A DNA stretch of 42,977 nt from Eubacterium sp. UBA5416 (GTDB taxonomy: Bacteria > Bacillota > Clostridia > Lachnospirales > Lachnospiraceae), in NCBI GenBank assembly GCA_002409525.1, contig DHNM01000060.1, forward strand, positions 18,366 to 61,342, in the 5' to 3' direction. Under the pieces are notes generated by a model that saw nothing but the letters and a program-made list of their open reading frames with translations, was not told the DNA's origin and ran no database searches. Both the position numbers and the translations under genes were made by a program. Shown in pieces: positions 24,578 to 32,668 of this stretch (within the stretch, counting starts at the first letter, position 1; the number at the start of each line of letters is the position of its first letter).

Positions 24578-26242
24578 TTGAAGAAAAAAAACGGAAGCAA
24601 ATTGAAGATTATTCCTATTGGCGGTTTAGAGCAGATAGGAATGAATATCACTGCCTTCGAGTATGAAGACAGTATTATTGTGGTGGACTGCGGTCTGGCA
24701 TTTCCCGAGGATGATATGTTAGGTATCGATCTCGTGATCCCGGACGTGACCTACTTAAAGGACAATATAGATAAAGTAAAAGGGTTTGTTATAACCCATG
24801 GACATGAAGACCATATCGGCGCTCTGCCATATGTATTAAAAGAAGTCAATGTCCCGGTTTATGCTACAAGGCTTACAATAGCCTTAATTGAAAACAAGTT
24901 AAAAGAACACAATCTTCTTCGGTCAACAAAAAGAAAAGCAATAAAATACGGACAGTCTATTAATTTAGGCGCATTTCGAATAGAATTTATTAAAACAAAC
25001 CATAGTATACAGGATGCAGCAGCTCTGGCTATCTACTCACCGGCCGGAACTATCGTTCATACAGGCGACTTTAAAGTTGATTATACACCGGTATTTGGTG
25101 ATGCTATAGATCTGCAGCGTTTTGCGGAGATTGGCAAAAAGGGTGTGCTCGCACTGATGTGTGACAGCACCAATGCGGAACGAAAAGGATATACAATGTC
25201 GGAACGTACGGTAGGTAAGACGTTTGACAACATTTTCTCAGAGCATAAGAATACTCGTATCATCATTGCTACCTTCGCGTCCAACGTCGACCGTGTGCAG
25301 CAGATTATCAATTCCGCCTACAAGTATAAGAGAAAAGTAGTGGTGGAAGGACGCAGTATGGTAAATGTTATAGGGACGGCATCTGAACTGGGGTATATTA
25401 AGATTCCTGAAAATACCCTGATTGATATCAGTCAGATGAAAAACTATCCCGATAACCAGATGGTTATGGTTACAACCGGAAGTCAGGGAGAATCTATGGC
25501 AGCCCTTTCACGTATGGCGGCTGATTTACACAGAAAAGTTACGATAAAGCCGGGGGATACGATTATCTTCAGTTCCAATCCTATTCCCGGAAATGAAAAG
25601 GCTGTATCCAAGGTGATCAATGAGTTGATTGCGAAGGGCGCAGATGTAATATTCCAGGACGTACATGTCTCCGGACATCCCTGCCAGGAGGAGATAAAAC
25701 TTATCTATTCTCTGGTGAAACCGAAGTATGCCATCCCTGTTCACGGGGAACTCCGTCACCTGACGGCGCAGGCCAAAGTTGCGGAAACACTGGGAATACC
25801 GAAAGATCGTATCTTTATTCTAAGGTCTGGTGATGTACTGGAACTGAATGACAAGGGTGCCGCTGTAACCGGAAAGGTACACACGGGTGCTATCATGGTA
25901 GACGGCCTTGGAGTTGGCGACGTGGGAAACATTGTTTTGCGTGATCGCCAGCATCTGTCTGAGGACGGAATTATGATTGTTGTTCTGACACTTGAAAAAC
26001 ACAGTAACCAGCTTCTGTCGGGACCGGATATCGTTTCACGCGGATTTGTCTATGTCCGGGAGTCCGGAGACCTGATGGGCGAGGCGAGATCTGTCGTCGA
26101 GGAAGCTTATGACAATTGTCTCAGACATAAAACCAGTGACTGGGGAAAGATTAAGACAGAGATCAGGGAATCTTTGGGTGCTTTTATCTGGAAAAAGACA
26201 AAGAGGAGGCCGATGATTCTCCCGATCATTATGGAGGCTTAA
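24578..26242 (+). CDS. ribonuclease J
   Basis: A 554-residue metallo-beta-lactamase/beta-CASP ribonuclease with 5'-exo and endonuclease activity on mRNA and rRNA precursors. The zinc motif THGHEDHIGAL gives His74, His76, Asp78 and His79. Other visible parts are HTGDFKVDYTP (near 167), MCDSTNAERKGYT (near 194), FSSNPIPGNE in the beta-CASP domain, and HVSGHPCQEE. The C-terminal domain after about residue 450 completes the family length. The start is TTG 24578 with GGAGG 10 nt upstream. Whether it corresponds to RNase J1 or J2 cannot be told; all metal ligands are intact, which favours an active enzyme. Closely followed by ylbF. Confidence 0.95.
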   Translation: MKKKNGSKLKIIPIGGLEQIGMNITAFEYEDSIIVVDCGLAFPEDDMLGIDLVIPDVTYLKDNIDKVKGFVITHGHEDHIGALPYVLKEVNVPVYATRLTIALIENKLKEHNLLRSTKRKAIKYGQSINLGAFRIEFIKTNHSIQDAAALAIYSPAGTIVHTGDFKVDYTPVFGDAIDLQRFAEIGKKGVLALMCDSTNAERKGYTMSERTVGKTFDNIFSEHKNTRIIIATFASNVDRVQQIINSAYKYKRKVVVEGRSMVNVIGTASELGYIKIPENTLIDISQMKNYPDNQMVMVTTGSQGESMAALSRMAADLHRKVTIKPGDTIIFSSNPIPGNEKAVSKVINELIAKGADVIFQDVHVSGHPCQEEIKLIYSLVKPKYAIPVHGELRHLTAQAKVAETLGIPKDRIFILRSGDVLELNDKGAAVTGKVHTGAIMVDGLGVGDVGNIVLRDRQHLSEDGIMIVVLTLEKHSNQLLSGPDIVSRGFVYVRESGDLMGEARSVVEEAYDNCLRHKTSDWGKIKTEIRESLGAFIWKKTKRRPMILPIIMEA

Positions 26243-26245
26243 GTC

Positions 26246-26587
26246 ATGTCAGATGATGTGATTTTTCACACCAGGGAGCTGGCCAGTGCTATTTTAGACA
26301 GCGAGGAATACCAGACATTACTAAAATATGAAGAACAGTTGAAAGAGAGACCGGATCTTCGTGAGAAGATTGATCATTTCAGAGATAAATCCTATCGTCT
26401 GCAGCTACAGGAGGGAATTGATGCCTTTGAAGAAGTGGACAAACTGGATCAGGAGTCTTTACAGCTTCGGGGAGATACACTTGCAAATGCATATCTTGAA
26501 TCTGAACTTACTTTCTGCAGGATGATGCAGAGCATTCAGGTGGATCTTGTGAAAAATCTGGATATCTCCATTCCGGATGAGATTTAG
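26246..26587 (+). CDS. YlbF family regulator
   Basis: A 113-residue, mostly helical protein of the YlbF/YmcA family. In Bacillus, YlbF, YmcA and YaaT form a complex that binds RNase Y and affects mRNA maturation, sporulation and competence. Helical blocks seen are TRELASAILDSEEYQTLLKY and SELTFCRMMQSIQVDLVKNL. It begins 4 bp after the RNase J gene, so a ribonuclease and an RNA-decay regulator seem to be co-expressed. That association is positional inference. Confidence 0.88.
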   Translation: MSDDVIFHTRELASAILDSEEYQTLLKYEEQLKERPDLREKIDHFRDKSYRLQLQEGIDAFEEVDKLDQESLQLRGDTLANAYLESELTFCRMMQSIQVDLVKNLDISIPDEI

Positions 26588-26601
26588 TAAAGGAGAGGTA
26601 T

Positions 26602-27102
26602 ATGGCAAACAAAAAGAAGGATACCGGTTATAAAGTGGCACTTTCAGGTGCCAGAGGAATCTTAAAGACACTGATTTATATCTGTGGGCTTGTGATTATT
26701 TTATTTCTGGGAAAGACTGCCTATACATTTGGTTATGATGTATTCAGCCAAAGGCCTGTTGCCGAATCCGAAACTAAGGGTGGAGATGTCACCGTAGTCG
26801 TAAAAGACGGAACATCAACTTATGGGGTCGGAAAATTACTTCAGGAAAAGGGCCTTATAACCACCGGACCGAGAGTTTTCTGGGTTCAGGCCAGAACATC
26901 AGATTATTATGGTAAACTTGAAGAAGGAACCTATATTTTGAATACCCATCAGACGGTGGACGAGATGCTGAAGATATTATCAAAAGAGGACACAGACGGG
27001 CAGCCATCCGAGAAAGACGAGAAGAAAGATAAAGACGGCAGAGAAGATGCCGGCTCTACGCCGGAAACTGAGGTGGAAGGAGCCCGGGAAGGCGGAGAAT
27101 AA
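26602..27102 (+). CDS. MltG-like N-terminal protein without the transglycosylase domain
   Basis: A 166-residue protein. Residues 22-45 form a transmembrane segment (LIYICGLVIILFLGKTAYTF). Residues 60-125 resemble the LysM-like N-terminal domain of endolytic transglycosylase MltG (GVGKLLQEKGLITTGPRVFW, EEGTYILNTHQTVDEMLKIL). The tail is a charged low-complexity stretch. The catalytic YceG domain with its active-site glutamate is absent, because the frame ends naturally without a frameshift visible. Its place between ylbF and trmR matches Bacillus yrrL (mltG). It may bind glycan or the divisome without cutting. Confidence 0.82.
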   Translation: MANKKKDTGYKVALSGARGILKTLIYICGLVIILFLGKTAYTFGYDVFSQRPVAESETKGGDVTVVVKDGTSTYGVGKLLQEKGLITTGPRVFWVQARTSDYYGKLEEGTYILNTHQTVDEMLKILSKEDTDGQPSEKDEKKDKDGREDAGSTPETEVEGAREGGE

Positions 27103-27103
27103 G

Positions 27104-27745
27104 TTGATTGCTGATGAAAGAATGGCTACGTTCATCAATTCAATGGATACACAAAATACGCCATACCTGGAAATGCTGGAGCAGGAGGCAAAAAAGTCTC
27201 ATGTTCCAATTATTCGAAGAGAAATGCAGAGCTTTTTAAAGGTATTATTGAGAATAAAGGAGCCGGAGAGAATCCTGGAGGTGGGAACCGCCATAGGGTT
27301 CTCTGCTCTTTTTATGGCGGAATATGGTCCGAAAAATTGTGAGATAACTACGATAGAAAATTACGAAAAGAGAATTCCAATTGCCAGAGCTAATTTTGAG
27401 GAAGCGGGAAAATCAGATCAGATTACTCTACTTACGGGTGACGCGAAAGATGTGCTGAAAACCCTGTATGACCCCTTTGATCTGATTTTTATGGATGCCG
27501 CCAAGGGACAGTATATTAATTTTCTGCCTGATGTTTTAAGACTTATGCAAAAGGGAAGTATTCTTGTCTCAGACAATGTCCTCCAGGAGGGGGACATCAT
27601 AGAATCTCATTATATTGTAGGGCGCAGAAACCGTACCATTTACAAACGTATGAGGAAATATCTTTATATACTGAAACATCATGAAGAACTTGTGACAGCG
27701 ATCGTTCCGCTCGGTGACGGAATTACCCTGAGTGTGAAGAAGTAA
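27104..27745 (+). CDS. trmR: tRNA 5-hydroxyuridine methyltransferase TrmR-like O-methyltransferase
   Basis: A 213-residue class I SAM-dependent O-methyltransferase. Motif I is ILEVGTAIGFSALFMA, with IFMDAAKGQY (around residue 125) and VSDNVLQEG (around 155) as further family blocks. In Bacillus the orthologous position (yrrM, trmR) encodes the enzyme that methylates 5-hydroxyuridine 34 to 5-methoxyuridine in tRNA. Here too it sits between the MltG-like gene and a U32 family gene. The start is TTG 27104, with GGAG 6 nt upstream and 1 bp after the previous stop; ATG 27122 is a weaker alternative. Confidence 0.85.
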   Translation: MIADERMATFINSMDTQNTPYLEMLEQEAKKSHVPIIRREMQSFLKVLLRIKEPERILEVGTAIGFSALFMAEYGPKNCEITTIENYEKRIPIARANFEEAGKSDQITLLTGDAKDVLKTLYDPFDLIFMDAAKGQYINFLPDVLRLMQKGSILVSDNVLQEGDIIESHYIVGRRNRTIYKRMRKYLYILKHHEELVTAIVPLGDGITLSVKK

Positions 27746-27781
27746 CGACTGTGGCAGACGCCTGAATAAACGGAGGAAAAT

Positions 27782-29011
27782 ATGAAGAAACCGGAGTTAC
27801 TGGTTCCGGCCAGTAATCTTGAAGTGTTAAAAATAGCTGTGATATATGGTGCAGATGCAGTATATATCGGCGGGGAGGCTTTCGGCCTGCGGGCAAATGC
27901 AAAGAACTTTTCTATAGAAGATATGAGAGAGGGGATCCGATTTGCCCATGAACGCCGGGTCAGAGTCTATGTGACCGCCAATATCCTTGCCCACAACGCT
28001 GATCTGGGTGGAGTAAGAGCGTATTTTGAGGAATTAAAAGATCTGAAGCCGGATGCTCTGATTATCTCGGATCCGGGGGTGTTTCAGACAGCGAAAGAAG
28101 TCTGTCCGGAAATTGAGATACATGTGAGTACGCAGGCAAACAATACCAATTATGGAACCTATAATTTCTGGTATCGGCAGGGCGCAAAGAGAGTGGTCGC
28201 TGCCCGTGAACTCTCTCTTGAAGAAATAAAGGAAATCAGACGACGGATTCCTGAAAATCTTGAGATTGAGGCATTTGTGCATGGGGCGATGTGTATGTCT
28301 TATTCGGGAAGATGCCTTCTCAGCAACTATCTGACCGGAAGAGATGCAAATCAGGGTGCCTGTACGCACCCCTGCAGATGGAAATATTCTGTCGTCGAAG
28401 AGACAAGACCCGGAGAATATATGCCGGTCTACGAGAATGAACGTGGCACTTATATCTTTAATTCGAAAGATCTGTGCATGATTGAGCACATACCGGATCT
28501 GTTAGATGCCGGGATCGACAGCCTCAAGATTGAAGGGCGTATGAAAAATGCACTGTATGTCGCTACGGTTGCACGCACTTACAGAAAGGCTATTGATGAT
28601 TATCTGAAAGATCCTGCGATTTATGAGCAGAATATGCCATGGTATCGCGAGCAGATTTCACACTGCACGTATCGCCAGTTCACCACGGGATTTTTCTACG
28701 GCCGGCCGGGACGGGAATCACAGATTTATGATAATAACACATATATCCAGTCTTATACGTACCTTGGGATTGTCGGAGAAAAAGATGAGCGCGGATATTA
28801 TTCCATCGAGCAGAGAAATAAATTCTCACTCGGAGAAGAGATTGAGATCATGAAGCCGGATGGAAGTAATGTACGGGCGACGGTTCAGAAAATCTTTGAC
28901 GATGATGGGCAGCCTGTAGAATCGGCACCGCATCCAAAACAAAAATTATGGATAGATTTGGAAACTGAAATGGATTCTTTTGATATTTTGAGAAGAAAAA
29001 ACAAGTCTTAA
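27782..29011 (+). CDS. U32 peptidase-family protein, TrhP-like tRNA hydroxylation protein
   Basis: A 409-residue U32 family protein. It opens with PELLVPASNLEVLKIAVIYG and the family barrel blocks GADAVYIGGE and ISDPGVFQ. Four cysteines in the central signature, Cys171, Cys178, Cys194 and Cys198 (MCMSYSGRC and GACTHPCRW), are likely iron-sulfur ligands as proposed for TrhP. In Bacillus TrhP1/TrhP2 are encoded directly after trmR and form 5-hydroxyuridine at tRNA position 34. Here there is a single copy of the gene after trmR, so the pair probably makes ho5U/mo5U. Annotation as a collagenase-like protease is common for this family but less likely here. Confidence 0.87.
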   Translation: MKKPELLVPASNLEVLKIAVIYGADAVYIGGEAFGLRANAKNFSIEDMREGIRFAHERRVRVYVTANILAHNADLGGVRAYFEELKDLKPDALIISDPGVFQTAKEVCPEIEIHVSTQANNTNYGTYNFWYRQGAKRVVAARELSLEEIKEIRRRIPENLEIEAFVHGAMCMSYSGRCLLSNYLTGRDANQGACTHPCRWKYSVVEETRPGEYMPVYENERGTYIFNSKDLCMIEHIPDLLDAGIDSLKIEGRMKNALYVATVARTYRKAIDDYLKDPAIYEQNMPWYREQISHCTYRQFTTGFFYGRPGRESQIYDNNTYIQSYTYLGIVGEKDERGYYSIEQRNKFSLGEEIEIMKPDGSNVRATVQKIFDDDGQPVESAPHPKQKLWIDLETEMDSFDILRRKNKS

Positions 29012-29045
29012 TCTGTCAAAAAATAAAAGGGACAGTTGGAAAAGC

Positions 29046-29073
29046 ACAAATTCTATGATTCGGTCATAGAATA
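29046..29073 (+). promoter_or_regulatory. putative mother-cell sigma (sigma-K/E-type) promoter of sigK
   Basis: CATAGAATA at 29065-29073 fits the sigma-K -10 pattern CATANNNTA exactly, and an AC dinucleotide (29046-29047) sits 17 bp upstream as the minimal -35. It also differs from the sigma-E pattern by one base. An 8-bp hairpin (TTCTATGA 29051-29058 with TCATAGAA 29064-29071) overlaps the site and could be a terminator or operator instead. Motif is short, so evidence is modest. Confidence 0.4.
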
Positions 29074-29082
29074 GATAGAAAT

Positions 29083-29093
29083 CCTCTTCGAGG
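29083..29093 (+). promoter_or_regulatory. small hairpin covering the sigK ribosome site
   Basis: CCTC (29083-29086), loop TTC, GAGG (29090-29093). The GAGG arm is the Shine-Dalgarno core for the TTG start at 29100, so folding could limit translation. The stem is only 4 bp. Confidence 0.35.
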
Positions 29094-29099
29094 TGCAGC

Positions 29100-29720
29100 T
29101 TGAAAACATTCCAGAAGCCCCTTTCAGCGCAGGAAGAAAAAATATATCTTAAAAAGTATCAAAATGGGGACCCGGACGCAAAGGATGTTCTGATTGAACA
29201 TAATATGCGTCTGGTTGCTCATGTCGTCAAAAAGTATCAGGGAGGGGCGGTGGATCAGGAGGATCTAATCTCTATTGGCACCATTGGCCTGATTAAAGCG
29301 GTGGACACGTTCGATTATAATAAAAGCAGAAAACTGGCCAGTTATGCGGTTCGATGTATAGACAATGAGATCCTGATGTTTCTCCGCTCCCGTAAAAAAT
29401 TAAATAAAGAAGTATCTCTTTATGAATCCATAGGAACAGATAAAGAAGGAAATGAAATACATCTTATGGATGTGATTGAGGGGGATGCCAAAGATACCGA
29501 AGAACAGTTTCTGCAAAAAGAAGATGTGAGAAAACTATATGAACTAATTGAGCAGATACTGACCAAACAGGAATATAAGGTCATCTGTATGCGTTATGGA
29601 CTATATGGTACAGAAGGCCTTACACAGCGTGCAATTGCGGCCCAGATGGGCATCAGCAGATCGTACGTGTCAAGAATAGAAAAAAATGCAGTCATAAAAT
29701 TAAGAAATCACTTTGTATGA
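29100..29720 (+). CDS. sigK: RNA polymerase sporulation sigma factor SigK
   Basis: A 206-residue sigma-70 family protein matching SigK of spore formers. Region 2 carries DQEDLISIGTIGLIKAVDTF and SYAVRCIDNEILMFLRS. Region 4 carries GLTQRAIAAQMGISRSYVSR near the C-terminus. In Bacillus SigK directs late mother-cell gene expression and is made with a pro-sequence. The N-terminus here begins near MKTFQKPLSAQEEKIYL with only a short leader, as in clostridia where the pro-sequence is often missing. The gene is uninterrupted, so no skin element. Start TTG 29100 with GAGGTG 4 nt upstream. The stop overlaps the start of the structured repeat at 29717. Confidence 0.92.
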   Translation: MKTFQKPLSAQEEKIYLKKYQNGDPDAKDVLIEHNMRLVAHVVKKYQGGAVDQEDLISIGTIGLIKAVDTFDYNKSRKLASYAVRCIDNEILMFLRSRKKLNKEVSLYESIGTDKEGNEIHLMDVIEGDAKDTEEQFLQKEDVRKLYELIEQILTKQEYKVICMRYGLYGTEGLTQRAIAAQMGISRSYVSRIEKNAVIKLRNHFV

Positions 29721-29935
29721 TACAAGGGCCCCAAAGTTATGCGTTTCATGCTGGCATGAAAAAGCATAACCTTGGGGCCCGAACAAACATGAGAATGCAG
29801 CCCGATCAGGGCGGAATTCGAATGTTTGCAGGATTGCGGGAGCACGTGTGCGGAGCAATCCGTAGTATCATGAAGGTGCGAAAGATCACAGGGAAATTAG
29901 TGCTCTTTTTCATGCCAGCATGAAAAAGGCATAAT
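29717..29935 (+). repeat. structured repeat, full copy B plus tail
   Basis: ATGATAC (29717-29723) pairs with GTATCAT (29865-29871) and closes three hairpins. Hairpin 1 has GGGCCCC 29726-29732 with GGGGCCC 29774-29780, GTTATGC with GCATAAC, and a TTTCATGC/GCATGAAA tip. Hairpin 2 has CAAACAT 29784-29790 with ATGTTTG 29822-29828, GAAT with ATTC, and GCCC with GGGC. Hairpin 3 has GGATTGC 29831-29837 with GCAATCC 29855-29861. The tail (29872-29935) includes CTTTTTCATGC/GCATGAAAAAG (29905-29928). Compared with copy A, stem bases change in pairs. The repeat overlaps the sigK stop codon. No reading frame is convincing inside it. Confidence 0.88.
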
Positions 29936-29970
29936 CTTTGTCTTTCAGGATTGCCCGATTAAACATAAGG

Positions 29971-29998
29971 TTGACACTTTCTATATCAGAGTTATAAT
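29971..29998 (+). promoter_or_regulatory. sigma-A promoter for comM (and dprA)
   Basis: A perfect TTGACA at 29971-29976 and perfect TATAAT at 29993-29998 with 16-bp spacing. The start of transcription would be near 30005, giving a leader of about 110 nt. Confidence 0.88.
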
Positions 29999-30020
29999 TT
30001 AATTAATAGAACAAATCAGA

Positions 30021-30058
30021 AAATCCGAATCTCGGATTTGAAGCGGCCTCTTCGAGGC
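30021..30058 (+). promoter_or_regulatory. two consecutive hairpins in the comM leader
   Basis: AAATCCG/CGGATTT (30021-30039) and GCCTC/GAGGC (30046-30058) lie between the promoter and the comM start. No riboswitch class is recognised. They may affect mRNA stability or translation. Confidence 0.45.
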
Positions 30059-30115
30059 ACAGGTAAGTTTACATTCTTTTGATTTCCCGTGTTTATAAGT
30101 TTTACTGGAGGTATT

Positions 30116-31693
30116 ATGTTTTGTAGTGTATTGTCGGCTGCAATCTATGGGGTTGACGCCGTAAAAGTACAGGTGGAGGCAGACGTGAGCGACGGAATGC
30201 CACAGTTTGTGATGGTTGGATCTGCATCTTCCAGGGTAAAAGAGGGACAGGACCGGGTAAAAACAGCCCTTCGAAATACAGGTGTTGTCTTTCCTCCCAA
30301 AAGGGTAACGGTCAATCTTGTCCCCGCTGACATCAGGAAAGACGGATCCAGATTTGATCTGCCGGTAGCTGTGGCCTTTTTAAAGGCCGTTGGGAAGATT
30401 CCACCGAACTCTCTTTCTGATGCCATGGTTATCGGTGAGGTGCGCCTAAACGGAGGGATACAAGGCGTTACCGGGGTTTTGTCGACGGTGATTCTGGCCA
30501 GAGAGGAAGGTCTGGGAAGATGCGTGATACCTCATGACAATATAAGAGAAGGAAAAGCAGTCGACGGAATTTCGGTGATTGGAGTCTCTTCTCTGCAGCA
30601 GTTGATTGCATATTGTTGTGATGAGACGCAGGCAGTGGCGGAAAGTACTTCCCCTTCTATCAGTGATAAGAAAGACAGCGAAGTGGACTTTCAGGATATT
30701 CTTGGCCAGGAGTACGTAAAAAGAGCGGCGCTGATTGCCGTCTGCGGCTTTCATAATCTGCTGCTTCGGGGCGGACCGGGAAGCGGCAAAACAATGCTGG
30801 CAAAGCGTCTGCCGACAATTATGCCACAACTGACAAAAGAAGAGAGCCTTGAACTGTCCAAGATATACAGTGTAGCGGGATTATTGTCAAGAGATGAACC
30901 GGTCATGAAGAGGAGACCCTTCAGACAGCCACATCATACGATTTCCCCGCAGGCACTCGCCGGAGGCGGACGTATACCGGTTCCGGGTGAAATCACGCTG
31001 GCTCATCACGGAGTCCTTTTTCTGGATGAAATCACCGAGATACCGAAGAGGACAATTGAGATCTTAAGGCAGCCTCTTGAGGATCATCAGATTGTGATCT
31101 CAAGAACGGGGGGAAGATTTGTGTTTCCCGCTGATTTTATGCTGGTTGCGGCCATGAATTCCTGCCCCTGCGGATATTATCCTGACATGAATCGGTGCAC
31201 TTGCAGTATGTCTGAGATTATCAGATATAGAAATAAAATCAGCCTTCCGCTGCTGGACCGAATGGATCTGTGTGTGGAGGTGCCTGCGCTTCGGTATGAA
31301 GATCTAACAGGAGATGGCATGCAGGGACAGTCATCGGAGGACCTGAGGGAGATTGTGTGCTGCACGCAGCAGATACAGCGCGAGAGATATCGGGAAATCA
31401 AGCCGGAGCAGGACGGTGTCATACGCTATAACAGTGGGCTGTCTTCCGCGGATATTGAAAGATTCTGTCCGGTGAGCCGGGATGGAAGAAAATTGTTAAA
31501 ACAGGCATTTGAAGCCTACGGAATAACGGCGAGAGGTTATCACCGCATTATAAAAGTGGCAAGGACGATAGCAGATATGGAAGAAAGTAATATGATCAAA
31601 ACAGAACACATCAGTGAGGCAATCTGTTACAGAAGCCTTGATAAAAGAGATCTCTGGGAGGAAAATGAAGGGTATGACAGAAGAACATTATGA
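30116..31693 (+). CDS. comM: ComM/YifB-family Mg-chelatase-like AAA+ ATPase
   Basis: A 525-residue protein. In Gram-negative naturally transforming bacteria ComM is a hexameric helicase promoting branch migration of incoming DNA. The N-terminal Lon-type/ChlI fold domain (about 1-170) is followed by the AAA+ module with Walker A GGPGSGKT at 219-226, the conserved HHTISPQALAGGG segment, LFLDEITEIP (Walker B) and a C-terminal helical lid domain. The cysteine-rich NSCPCGYYPDMNRC matches the family. ATG 30116 has TGGAGG 4 nt upstream; in-frame codons from 30089 are rejected. It precedes dprA. Confidence 0.93.
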   Translation: MFCSVLSAAIYGVDAVKVQVEADVSDGMPQFVMVGSASSRVKEGQDRVKTALRNTGVVFPPKRVTVNLVPADIRKDGSRFDLPVAVAFLKAVGKIPPNSLSDAMVIGEVRLNGGIQGVTGVLSTVILAREEGLGRCVIPHDNIREGKAVDGISVIGVSSLQQLIAYCCDETQAVAESTSPSISDKKDSEVDFQDILGQEYVKRAALIAVCGFHNLLLRGGPGSGKTMLAKRLPTIMPQLTKEESLELSKIYSVAGLLSRDEPVMKRRPFRQPHHTISPQALAGGGRIPVPGEITLAHHGVLFLDEITEIPKRTIEILRQPLEDHQIVISRTGGRFVFPADFMLVAAMNSCPCGYYPDMNRCTCSMSEIIRYRNKISLPLLDRMDLCVEVPALRYEDLTGDGMQGQSSEDLREIVCCTQQIQRERYREIKPEQDGVIRYNSGLSSADIERFCPVSRDGRKLLKQAFEAYGITARGYHRIIKVARTIADMEESNMIKTEHISEAICYRSLDKRDLWEENEGYDRRTL

Positions 31694-32546
31694 ATATATA
31701 AAGATAGAAGAAAGTAAGTATCCCGAACGCCTGAAGATGATCCCGCACAGTCCCAGGGGGCTGTATATAAAGGGGGAGATTCCCCGCGATGACCACCCGT
31801 CCGTCGCAATTGCAGGTGCAAGGGCATGCTCATCTTATGGAAAACATCAGGCTTTTGAATATGCGAAAATCCTTGCTGAACATGGAATTCAGATTATCAG
31901 TGGACTGGCTTATGGGATAGATGCCAGCGCACATGAAGGAGCACTGGCGGGTGGTGGAGAAACATTCGCAGTATTAGGATGCGGTGTGGATATCTGCTAT
32001 CCGAAAGAAAATTATCCGTTATATAGAGACATGCTTGCAAACGGAGGCGGAGTTCTCTCGGAGTTTTCCCCGGGGTCTGCACCGCAGTCATGGCATTTTC
32101 CGATTCGAAACCGGTTGATCAGCGGCCTTGCCGATGCGTTACTTATTGTGGAAGCCCGGGAGAAAAGCGGTTCCCTGATCACGGCAGATTACGCTCTTGA
32201 TCAGGGTAAGACAGTTTTTGCGCTTCCGGGGAGGGTGTCCGACGCGCTGAGCAGAGGATGTAACTACCTTCTTTACCAGGGTGCCGGGATCGCGTATGAG
32301 CCGGCCTGTATTTTGCAGGAATTAGGAATTTGTGAAGAAAAAAGCGAAAAGAAAGAAAAAAAGTTTACAGAAGAGGAACAAGGCGTTTACGACTTCCTTG
32401 AAATTCAACCCAAAAGTCTGGGTGAACTCGTGGAAGAGACAGGCCTTATAATGCCGGTTTTATCGGGAATTCTGCTGTCTTTACAGTCAAAGGGATCAGC
32501 GGAGGAATCGTATAGAAATTATTGGAGAAAATATGGAGAATTTTAG
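31665..32546 (+). CDS. dprA: DNA-processing protein DprA
   Basis: A 293-residue DprA, which binds incoming single-stranded DNA and loads RecA during transformation. The Rossmann core shows VAIAGARACSSYGKHQA, SGLAYGIDASAHEGAL, VLGCGVDICYPKEN and PIRNRLISGLADALLIVEA. A C-terminal winged-helix-like segment follows (about 245-290, EEEQGVYDFLEIQPKSLGEL). The N-terminal SAM domain of longer DprA proteins is absent. The gene overlaps comM by 29 bp. ATG 31665 is chosen with GGGAGG just upstream at tight spacing; ATG 31674 is an alternative. The wider competence machinery is not in the window. Confidence 0.93.
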   Translation: MKGMTEEHYEYIKIEESKYPERLKMIPHSPRGLYIKGEIPRDDHPSVAIAGARACSSYGKHQAFEYAKILAEHGIQIISGLAYGIDASAHEGALAGGGETFAVLGCGVDICYPKENYPLYRDMLANGGGVLSEFSPGSAPQSWHFPIRNRLISGLADALLIVEAREKSGSLITADYALDQGKTVFALPGRVSDALSRGCNYLLYQGAGIAYEPACILQELGICEEKSEKKEKKFTEEEQGVYDFLEIQPKSLGELVEETGLIMPVLSGILLSLQSKGSAEESYRNYWRKYGEF

Positions 32547-32599
32547 CCTCCTGTATTAAAAGATTTTGAAAATTAGGGCTATTAACCGGGAAAAAGAAC

Positions 32600-32628
32600 T
32601 TGCAAGAAAAAATAATTTGGTGTATAGT
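32600..32628 (+). promoter_or_regulatory. promoter for topA
   Basis: TTGCAA at 32600-32605 and TATAGT at 32623-32628, 17 bp apart, with transcription starting near 32636, about 33 nt before the topA ATG. Confidence 0.7.
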
Positions 32629-32668
32629 GGTTAAACTGTAACAACATAGAAATAGGAGGCATCATTAG

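Noticed and set aside
29100..29720. Disrupted sigK with a skin-like element
   Set aside because: The frame is intact from region 2 through region 4, and no recombinase or attachment site is seen.
29717..29923. Small protein gene starting at the sigK stop (68 residues)
   Set aside because: The frame runs through the structured repeat, whose stems explain the sequence; the matching region of copy A is not kept open in the same frame.
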